Part shown: piece by piece, positions 1 through 4,626 of the stretch
Numbering within the stretch: position 1 is the stretch's first letter
How the letters are laid out: each line of letters opens with the position of its first letter
The notes under the pieces: model-generated
Told to the model about the DNA's origin: nothing
The model's database searches: none
The model's input: only the letters and a program-made list of their open reading frames with translations
Program-made: the position numbers and the translations under genes
NCBI GenBank assembly: GCA_904501675.1
Contig: CAJGCL010000075.1
Span: 1 to 9,396, forward strand
Reading direction: 5' to 3'
Length of the DNA stretch: 9,396 nt
DNA from: Clostridiaceae bacterium
Lineage (GTDB): Bacteria; Bacillota; Clostridia; Oscillospirales; Acutalibacteraceae

Positions 1-1
1 C

Positions 2-388
2 CTTGAAACAGATAAGGCAGCAGTTCGAGCAGAGGCTTATGAGCTTGTTCTTAATGGTATTGAGCTTTCTTCAGGTTCAATCCGTATTACTAATCCTGAG
101 CTTCAGGACAGAATGTTCAAGCTCCTTGGTCTTTCAGACGAAGAGGCTCAGCAGAAATTCGGTTATCTTCTTGATGCATTCAAGTTCGGTCCACCACCAC
201 ACGGCGGTATGGGTATTGGTCTTGACAGACTTATTATGCAGCTTGTTAAGGCTGACTCTCTTCGCGATGTTATCGCGTTCCCTAAGGTTCAGAATGCAAG
301 CGAGCCTATGACAGAATGTCCATCAAAAGTGGACGATATTCAGCTTGACGAACTTGGTATCGGTATAAAAATTGCTGAAAAGGAATAA
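2..388 (+). CDS. aspS: Aspartyl-tRNA synthetase, C-terminal part (5' end outside window)
   Basis: This is the 3' end of a class II aminoacyl-tRNA synthetase that charges tRNA-Asp in the cytoplasm. It is open from the window edge (frame starting at base 2) and leaves about 128 residues. The class II motif 3 is visible as GMGIGLDRLIM, whose Arg contacts ATP. It is preceded by FKFGPPPHGG and followed by the AspRS hallmark IAFPKVQNASEPMTECPS. The segment AYELVLNGIELSSGSIRI upstream is also typical of bacterial AspRS. The ATG at 113 is internal, not a start. The first roughly 450 residues (anticodon-binding OB fold, motifs 1 and 2) lie outside the window. Whether the enzyme is discriminating or non-discriminating (also charging tRNA-Asn) cannot be judged from this part. 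No strong terminator follows before the efp promoter. Confidence 0.96.
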   Translation, partial: LETDKAAVRAEAYELVLNGIELSSGSIRITNPELQDRMFKLLGLSDEEAQQKFGYLLDAFKFGPPPHGGMGIGLDRLIMQLVKADSLRDVIAFPKVQNASEPMTECPSKVDDIQLDELGIGIKIAEKE

Positions 389-435
389 TTTACCTTATTT
401 ATAAAGCAAAAACGGCGTATTTTTCTTAAAAACAC

Positions 436-464
436 TTGAAAAGGAAGCCTTTTTGTTATAGAAT
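436..464 (+). promoter_or_regulatory. Sigma-A promoter of efp
   Basis: TTGAAA (436-441), a 17-bp spacer, then TAGAAT (459-464) within TATAGAAT. Transcription would start near 471, leaving a leader of about 36 nt before the efp start codon. The match to the housekeeping consensus and its position in the aspS-efp gap support it. The spacer also holds a weak AAAAGG/CCTTTT hairpin. Confidence 0.75.
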
Positions 465-506
465 TATTATGTTTAAATATGAAATTTATTTTCGGAGGAT
501 TTATTT

Positions 507-1064
507 ATGGTAACAGCAGGCGATTTTAGAAACGGCGTTACATTTGAAATGGATGGCAAAGTTTACTCCATTATCGAATTCCAGCACGTTAAACCTGGTA
601 AAGGTGCAGCTTTCGTTCGTACAAAGATTCGTGATGTAATCAACGGAAGCGTTACAGAAAAAACTTTCAGCCCAACAGAAAAATTTCCAACTGCTTTCAT
701 TGAAAGAAAAGATATGGAATATTCTTATGAAGATGGCGGTCTCTACTACTTTATGGACCCTGAAACATACGATATGGTTCCTGTTGACGCAGCTAACCTT
801 GGCGACAACTTTAAGTTTGTTAAAGAAAATATGGTTTGTAAGATTCTTTCTTACAAGGGCAACGTTTTCGGCGTAGAACCACCAACATTCGTTAACCTTG
901 CTATTGCAAAAACTGACCCTGGCTTCGCAGGCAACACAGCTACTAACGCAACAAAACCTGCAGTTCTTGAAACAGGCGCAGAAATCAAGGTTCCTCTCTT
1001 CATTGAAGAAGGCGAAGTTATTCAGATTGATACAAGAACAGGCGAATATCTCTCAAGAGCATAA
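507..1064 (+). CDS. efp: Elongation factor P
   Basis: EF-P binds the ribosome between the P and E sites and relieves stalling at polyproline stretches. The 185-residue length is standard. The three beta-barrel domains are recognisable: a KOW-like N domain (about 1-63), a central OB domain (about 65-127) and a C-terminal OB domain (about 130-185) ending in the signature DTRTGEYLSRA. The loop that reaches the peptidyl-transferase centre reads HVKPGKGAAF, with Lys32 at the tip. That lysine is the modified residue in Gram-positive relatives such as B. subtilis (5-aminopentanol) and E. coli (beta-lysyl); the modification here cannot be seen from sequence. The start is set by GGAGG at 494-498, 8 nt upstream of ATG. 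Leucine codons are almost all CTT/CTC and no isoleucine codon is ATA, as expected for a highly expressed gene. It shares a transcript with the next gene (43-bp gap). One likely client, the proline-rich LCP protein (PPPM motifs), lies in this window. Confidence 0.98.
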   Translation: MVTAGDFRNGVTFEMDGKVYSIIEFQHVKPGKGAAFVRTKIRDVINGSVTEKTFSPTEKFPTAFIERKDMEYSYEDGGLYYFMDPETYDMVPVDAANLGDNFKFVKENMVCKILSYKGNVFGVEPPTFVNLAIAKTDPGFAGNTATNATKPAVLETGAEIKVPLFIEEGEVIQIDTRTGEYLSRA

Positions 1065-1107
1065 TTGCCCTGAAATGTGAAATAATAATATTCAGGAGGT
1101 CATTAAA

Positions 1108-1548
1108 ATGACACTTACAGAAAAAGTTGCATATCTTAAAGGTCTTGCAGCAGGTCTTGACCTTGACAAAGATACTAAGGAAGCAAAAATCTTCGATGCA
1201 ATGTTCGATATTCTCGAGGATATGGCTCTCACAATCAGCGATATTGATGAAGACCTCAGCGCTTGTGAAGATTTAGTTGACGCTATCGACGAAGACCTTG
1301 ACGAGCTTGAAGAGTACATCTTCGAAGAAGATTTCGACGATTACGATGACGATTGCTGTTGCTGCGATGACGACGAGCTTTACGAGGTTGAGTGCCCTCT
1401 CTGCGGTGAGGAAATTCTTCTTGATGACGAAATGCTTGACGAAGAAGTTATCGAATGCCCTGGTTGCGGCGAAAAGCTTGAGCTTGATATCGATTTTGAT
1501 GACTGCGATTGCGATTGCGACTGCGGTTGCTGCGACGACGAAGAATAA
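1108..1548 (+). CDS. Highly acidic Cys-rich zinc-ribbon protein, unknown function (CD1247 N-terminal-domain-like)
   Basis: A 146-residue protein with an excellent RBS (AGGAGGT at 1094-1100) 43 bp after efp, so probably cotranscribed. Residues 1-40 form a helical segment beginning MTLTEKVAYLKGLAAGL, which I recall, without a search, from Clostridia proteins labelled CD1247 N-terminal domain. Residues 42-75 are an Asp/Glu-rich probable coiled coil. A zinc ribbon follows: C96-x2-C99 and C117-x2-C120, with CPLCG and CPGCG knuckles. Two cysteine clusters flank it: CCCC at 83-86 inside an aspartate run, and a C-terminal tail of alternating Cys-Asp (133, 135, 137, 139, then 141-142). That gives 15 cysteines and a very low pI, with no signal peptide or membrane segment. 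The role is unknown. Metal binding is a reasonable inference from the cysteines. A link to translation is suggested only by the efp neighbour. Confidence 0.88.
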   Translation: MTLTEKVAYLKGLAAGLDLDKDTKEAKIFDAMFDILEDMALTISDIDEDLSACEDLVDAIDEDLDELEEYIFEEDFDDYDDDCCCCDDDELYEVECPLCGEEILLDDEMLDEEVIECPGCGEKLELDIDFDDCDCDCDCGCCDDEE

Positions 1549-1555
1549 GTAAAAC

Positions 1556-1586
1556 AAAAAAGGTGGTCTTAGGACCACCTTTTTTT
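1556..1586. terminator. Bidirectional intrinsic terminator after the efp operon
   Basis: An 8-bp stem AGGTGGTC (1561-1568) / GACCACCT (1573-1580) with loop TTAG, preceded by an A-run and followed by six T (1581-1586). It ends the efp group 12 nt after the zinc-ribbon stop codon. Because A-runs and T-runs lie on both sides it can also work on the - strand. On the - strand it directly follows the 40-bp repeat copy described at 1581-1620. Confidence 0.92.
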
Positions 1587-1620
1587 AGTTGCCAGATGTC
1601 AGATACCAGTACTTCGCATG
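1581..1620 (-). repeat. 40-bp intergenic repeat, copy 1 (inverted relative to copy 2)
   Basis: Read on the - strand, this stretch matches 2113-2152 on the + strand without gaps at 30 of 40 positions. The shared pattern is GCGAAG-NN-CTGG-N-ATCT-NN-CA-N-CTGG-N-A-N-CT-AAAAAA. Inside it are degenerate 7-bp units of the type CTGGTAT (CTGGTAT, CTGACAT, CTGGCAA). It runs directly into the hairpin terminator at 1561-1580. Confidence 0.8.
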
Positions 1621-1632
1621 GCTTTAAAATAT

Positions 1633-1660
1633 AAACCGTATCCATAAAGGATACGGTTTT
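1633..1660 (-). terminator. Intrinsic terminator of the XRE gene
   Basis: An 11-bp perfect stem AAACCGTATCC (1633-1643) / GGATACGGTTT (1649-1659) with loop ATAAA. On the - strand it begins at the XRE stop codon and is followed by a U-rich tract (TTTATATTTT). It is also T-rich on the + strand side, so it may act both ways. Confidence 0.85.
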
Positions 1661-1856
1661 AGTTTTTAGCATTTGTTCTTTCAAGCAAGTAATCTAACGA
1701 AACATCAAAATAATCTGCAAAGGCTATAAGAGTTTTATAATCTGCTTCTCTTTCACCTGTTTCATATCTACTTATGGTGTTTTGATTCATACCTAAATCC
1801 ATAGCCAACTTTAATTGTGTTATATTCTTCTGCTTGCGCAGTTCTTTTAATCTCAT
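1659..1856 (-). CDS. XRE-family helix-turn-helix transcriptional regulator
   Basis: A 65-residue Cro/C1-type DNA-binding protein that is essentially only the HTH_3 domain. Residues 2-10 form helix 1, ITQLKLAMDLG (12-22) helix 2 and turn, NQNTISRYETG (24-34) the recognition helix. It ends with the classic DYFDVSLDYLLERT helix. There is no second sensor or peptidase domain, so regulation would depend on dimerisation, a partner protein or protein level. The start is supported by AAGGTGA (1861-1867, - strand) 4 nt upstream of ATG, which gives a very short leader if the -10 at 1874-1879 is used. The gene diverges from the 47-residue ORF at 1937, and the 31-bp palindrome between them is the obvious candidate operator, implying autoregulation. 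Size and layout resemble phage- or plasmid-type repressors, but no other mobile gene is present. Confidence 0.93.
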   Translation of the reverse strand: MRLKELRKQKNITQLKLAMDLGMNQNTISRYETGEREADYKTLIAFADYFDVSLDYLLERTNAKN

Positions 1857-1865
1857 AAAATCACC

Positions 1866-1894
1866 TTGACTAAATTATACCAAGTCGGTATAAT
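1866..1894 (+). promoter_or_regulatory. Consensus sigma-A promoter for the 47-aa ORF
   Basis: TTGACT (1866-1871), a 17-bp spacer, then TATAAT (1889-1894). This is one base from the ideal sigma-A promoter, so the unrepressed promoter should be strong. The expected start is near 1901, giving a leader of about 36 nt. Its -35 overlaps the XRE ribosome binding site. Confidence 0.85.
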
Positions 1895-1899
1895 TTAGT
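1869..1899. promoter_or_regulatory. 31-bp palindromic operator between the XRE gene and the 47-aa ORF
   Basis: Perfect 13-bp arms ACTAAATTATACC (1869-1881) and GGTATAATTTAGT (1887-1899) around the spacer AAGTC. It covers the -10 of the + promoter, part of its -35, and a TATAAT on the - strand. A dimeric XRE repressor bound here would block both directions. A further CGGTATA half-site lies at 1910-1916, 24 bp from the same heptamer at 1886-1892, and could be a second weaker site. Binding by the adjacent XRE protein is inferred from position. Confidence 0.82.
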
Positions 1900-1902
1900 T
1901 AT
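1874..1902 (-). promoter_or_regulatory. Probable XRE promoter (- strand)
   Basis: Reading the - strand, TATAAT occupies 1879-1874 with a weak -35 candidate ATAACT at 1902-1897 (17-bp spacer, 3 of 6 consensus positions). Transcription would start near 1867, at the edge of the Shine-Dalgarno sequence. It shares the palindrome with the opposite promoter, so the two are likely co-regulated. Confidence 0.55.
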
Positions 1903-1936
1903 CCCATTACGGTATACAAGGAGAGTTTATGTAATT

Positions 1937-2080
1937 ATGTATAAAAAGATGTATTTCTTATTATTTAAAGCAATAACAACTGCCTTAAAAGAAAATGATA
2001 TTAATAAAATACGTAATATACTAATAAAAGCACAAATTGATGCAGATAAAATATGTGTAAATAGTGATGAGGAAATATAA
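1937..2080 (+). CDS. Small 47-aa protein, divergent from the XRE regulator
   Basis: ATG at 1937 opens a 47-residue frame, MYKKMYFLLFKAITTAL at its N-terminus, ending SDEEI before TAA. It is predicted helical: a hydrophobic first helix (about 5-18), then an amphipathic helix (about 22-40) and an acidic end. It has a near-perfect promoter and an upstream AAGGAGAG (1918-1925), though 13 nt from this ATG is long. A closer ATG at 1929 is followed at once by TAA. I do not recognise it firmly. From memory, small proteins with a similar LF-x-A-I-T start and an A-Q-x-x-A-[ED] stretch occur next to XRE genes in Clostridia; that was not checked by search. Isoleucine is mostly ATA (6 of 8) and leucine TTA/CTA, unlike efp. 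No function is proposed. Confidence 0.65.
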   Translation: MYKKMYFLLFKAITTALKENDINKIRNILIKAQIDADKICVNSDEEI

Positions 2081-2112
2081 AATATTTATTTTAAAATATT
2101 TCTTTAATGTTG

Positions 2113-2152
2113 AACGCGAAGCGCTGGCATCTATCAACTGGTATCTAAAAAA
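2113..2152 (+). repeat. 40-bp intergenic repeat, copy 2
   Basis: Pairs with 1581-1620 in inverted orientation (30/40 identical, ungapped). Internal 7-bp units CTGGCAT, CTATCAA and CTGGTAT are visible. It leads through AAAAAA into the hairpin at 2153-2170, the same layout as copy 1 although the stem sequences differ. Confidence 0.8.
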
Positions 2153-2176
2153 GACTCCCCGAAGGGAGTCTTTTTT
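2147..2176. terminator. Bidirectional intrinsic terminator between the gyrase-LCP operon and the small ORF
   Basis: A 7-bp GC-rich stem GACTCCC (2153-2159) / GGGAGTC (2164-2170), tetraloop CGAA, with six A before and six T after. It terminates the - strand operon right at the stop codon of the 75-aa gene (TTA at 2175-2177 lies in the tract). It would also stop + strand transcripts from the 47-aa ORF. Confidence 0.93.
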
Positions 2177-2402
2177 ATCTCATTTCTGCGATATTCAAAC
2201 AAACAGATGTTGCTACAAATGTTACAACAAATAATAGTATTATAAGAAGAGCGATCAAAATTCTTCTGTTAGTTTCTCTTCTTTTTTCTGTTATGCTATC
2301 GCCGATAATATATGTTTTTGAGCCGATTCTACCGGGATAATACCTTGAAAAGCCATAGTAGCTTTTTCTCTTTTTTACATATTCCTTTTCTTTTTTACTC
2401 AT
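2175..2402 (-). CDS. Small single-pass membrane protein, unknown function
   Basis: A 75-residue protein. Residues 1-47 are strongly basic (many Lys/Arg, with a Tyr-rich patch KSYYGFSRYYPGR at 13-25). Residues 48-69 form one hydrophobic helix, and only about six residues follow. By the positive-inside rule the basic part faces the cytoplasm. The start overlaps the LCP stop codon by 8 nt (ATGAGTAA), and GGAGG lies 9 nt upstream inside the LCP gene, so translation is probably coupled. It is the last gene of the operon; its stop codon sits inside the terminator tract. Overlap with the LCP gene suggests a matching dose and perhaps a physical partnership at the membrane, possibly between its basic tail and the acidic LCP N-region. 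That is inference; I recognise no family. Confidence 0.82.
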   Translation of the reverse strand: MSKKEKEYVKKRKSYYGFSRYYPGRIGSKTYIIGDSITEKRRETNRRILIALLIILLFVVTFVATSVCLNIAEMR

Positions 2403-4623
2403 TCTGAGCTTCCTCCGTCTGCGGTTCTTCTTCGCCGTTTACGGGTTCATCAGGAATATCAGGTGTTTCTTCCTCGGTCTGAGGCTCATCAGGTATAGTC
2501 TCAATGGGTTGTGTAATAATTACTTCTGTGGAAGGTTCGTTATTGATTGTCTCTTCAACAGTTGTTTTTTCCTCATTATTGTTTTTTTCTGTTGTAACAG
2601 GAGCTTTTGTTACCCTTTCAGTTGTATCAGGAACTTCGTTATCGTTTTTATTGTTATCCTTTATAGAAGTAGAGGAGCCTGAGTAGCTTGCACCCTTGTA
2701 AACATCCATAATTGTTGTTCTGCCTTCTTCAAGAATAATATTTGATTCTCCGTAGAGCTCCATCTGAAGCTCGTGTGCAGCTTTCTGATAATCTACAACC
2801 CATATCCACATATTTGCGCTACCGGGTGTTCTACATTCAGGTGAAGGCATTGAAAGCTGATTTCTATCGTATTTCGCCCATCCGTTTGTTATAGCCTTAA
2901 GCCCTAAAGAAATAATCTGAGCTTCTGAATAACCTGTATCAACATATGGGAGTAAAACATCAATATACTTATTGATTTCACTGATAGAAGAGTTCATTAC
3001 TCTATTTACCATACTATCAATAACCTGTCTCTGACGACGTGTTCTGCTTACATCACCATCCACATCGCATCCTCTTACACGGCAGAAAGCAAGAGCCTGC
3101 TTTCCGTTGAGCTTAACCCCTTCACCGGATGGCATTTTTATCTTGAAAAAGCTACTGATATAGTTTGCTTCATATTCCTGCACATCAACAGTTATTCCGC
3201 CCATTGCATTTATTATTTCTTTAAAGGACTTAAAATTAACCATAACATAGTTATCAATTTCTATTTTATAGTTATTTTCGATAGTCTTTATAAGGCATTC
3301 AGGACCACCCATTGAAAATGCTGCATTAAGTTTGGTGCAATATGAATTTTTATTCCCTTCAATATAAAGGTAGCTATCTCTGAGAAATGAAATCATTTTA
3401 AGAGTTTTGGTTTTCTTGTTAACGGAAACAAGCATCATAACATCGGTATTACCTTCGTTTCTTCCCTTTCGGCTATCTGCACCAATAAGAAGAACATTAA
3501 TAACATTTTTGCTTTGCATATGCTTATCATTTCCTGTTGTTGCCCAGTCTATAAGTGATTGCTTAAAATCAGCCGAGCCGATGTCTATCTCAATATTTCC
3601 GATATCCTCATCCTCGTAGATAATATCATCGTCATCGTCTGCCTGGATACCTGTGTTATCACCAATAAGACTGAATTTCTGCATAACAAAAATACCCACA
3701 GCACTTGTAAGAACAAGCATAAGCGCAAGAAACGCAGAAATAACGCTTACAATGATTTTTTTCTTTTTAGGAAGGGCTTTAAACCACAAAGCAAGCCTTT
3801 TAAAAGGATTTTTTTCTTTTTTGTTTTCTTCTTCCCTTTTAATCATATCTTCATCACCGTCAGAAACAATTTCAGCATTGAATTTCACTTTATCTTCTGT
3901 TTCGGATTTTTTGGACTCCTCTTTTTTTATTTCTGTATTTGAAATTTTTTCAGAAGAATGACTTTCAAAGAGCTTGAAATAATCATCAGAAAAAGAAGTA
4001 GGCTTTTTCTCTGTTTCCTTGTTTTTTATTGCTTCTAAAAGAGAATTTTCTTTTACTGCAGCAGGTTCTTCTTCCAAGGGAGATATCTTTACCTCTGTTT
4101 TTGGCATTTTTACTTCTTCCTGCGTCACTTTCTGTACAACAGGTGGCATTTTTCCCTCAACAGGAGGAGTTTTTTCTACTACAGGTTGTTTTTTAACCTC
4201 AACAGCTTCTGTTTTTTGAGCTATTGGTTCTGTTTTTACTTCAGGAATAATCTTTTTCTCTTCAACCTTTTCGGTTGCAGGAACCGATACCTTAATAAAC
4301 TTTTCCTTTTTCACCATTGGTGGCGGAGCAGGTTTTTTATTTATCATTGGTGGCGGAGATGGCTTTTTTGGTGCAGCTTTTTTGGAATCTTCAAAAAATC
4401 TGTCTATATCCCCTATTAATTGTTTTTTTACATCATAACTATCAAAAAAATCCTCGTCAACAACATCATTAATCGCTTCAGCGATGATTTTTTTTGAATA
4501 TTTTTTTTCATTTTCCTTCTCCTGAGCCATATCAATCGACCCAGAAGAAGTGTTTTTTATTTTCTCATTTAATAATTCAAAATAATCCTGCATATCATCG
4601 TTACGATTTATGCCCTTTGACAT
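2395..4623 (-). CDS. LytR-CpsA-Psr (LCP) family protein with long cytoplasmic N-terminal region
   Basis: LCP enzymes sit in the membrane and transfer glycopolymers (teichoic acid, capsule-type chains) from undecaprenyl pyrophosphate to peptidoglycan on the outside. In this 742-residue protein, residues 1-287 are cytoplasmic, charged and low complexity with Pro-rich KKPSPPPM/KKPAPPPM units. Residues 289-315 are one membrane helix after KKKK. The LCP domain spans about 374-545, and 650-742 is a Thr/Glu/Pro-rich outer tail. The family's key residues are present: D383 in GADSR, D394 in NTDVMML, R415-D416 in SFLRDSY, R515 and R517 in FCRVRG, and R527, R530 and Q531 in DVSRTRRQ. The start lies 3 nt after the gyrA stop, with GGAGG (4632-4636) inside the gyrA end. 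The 287-residue inner region is far longer than the few tens of residues usual for LCP proteins. The exact polymer cannot be told from sequence. Confidence 0.95.
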   Translation of the reverse strand: MSKGINRNDDMQDYFELLNEKIKNTSSGSIDMAQEKENEKKYSKKIIAEAINDVVDEDFFDSYDVKKQLIGDIDRFFEDSKKAAPKKPSPPPMINKKPAPPPMVKKEKFIKVSVPATEKVEEKKIIPEVKTEPIAQKTEAVEVKKQPVVEKTPPVEGKMPPVVQKVTQEEVKMPKTEVKISPLEEEPAAVKENSLLEAIKNKETEKKPTSFSDDYFKLFESHSSEKISNTEIKKEESKKSETEDKVKFNAEIVSDGDEDMIKREEENKKEKNPFKRLALWFKALPKKKKIIVSVISAFLALMLVLTSAVGIFVMQKFSLIGDNTGIQADDDDDIIYEDEDIGNIEIDIGSADFKQSLIDWATTGNDKHMQSKNVINVLLIGADSRKGRNEGNTDVMMLVSVNKKTKTLKMISFLRDSYLYIEGNKNSYCTKLNAAFSMGGPECLIKTIENNYKIEIDNYVMVNFKSFKEIINAMGGITVDVQEYEANYISSFFKIKMPSGEGVKLNGKQALAFCRVRGCDVDGDVSRTRRQRQVIDSMVNRVMNSSISEINKYIDVLLPYVDTGYSEAQIISLGLKAITNGWAKYDRNQLSMPSPECRTPGSANMWIWVVDYQKAAHELQMELYGESNIILEEGRTTIMDVYKGASYSGSSTSIKDNNKNDNEVPDTTERVTKAPVTTEKNNNEEKTTVEETINNEPSTEVIITQPIETIPDEPQTEEETPDIPDEPVNGEEEPQTEEAQNE
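4315..4358 (-). repeat. Tandem 30-bp repeat in the LCP gene (two units)
   Basis: The 14-mer CATTGGTGGCGGAG occurs exactly at 4315-4328 and again at 4345-4358 on the + strand, a period of 30 bp. It encodes the 10-residue tandem unit KKP-[SA]-PPPM-x-x in the cytoplasmic region (about residues 86-105). Confidence 0.8.
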
Positions 4624-4626
4624 ATA

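Noticed and set aside
439..453. AAAAGG-AAG-CCTTTT hairpin as an aspS terminator
   Set aside because: Only two GC pairs and a 3-nt loop, and it falls inside the efp promoter spacer; too weak to call.
1273..1578. Overlapping 101-aa frame on the - strand and a 91-aa frame on the + strand over the acidic gene
   Set aside because: Both arise from the Asp/Glu/Cys codon repeats read in other frames; no ribosome binding site or recognisable protein.
2081..2105. AT-only palindromes (AAATATTT twice) after the 47-aa ORF
   Set aside because: No GC stem; likely simple AT-rich sequence, while a proper terminator exists at 2153-2176.
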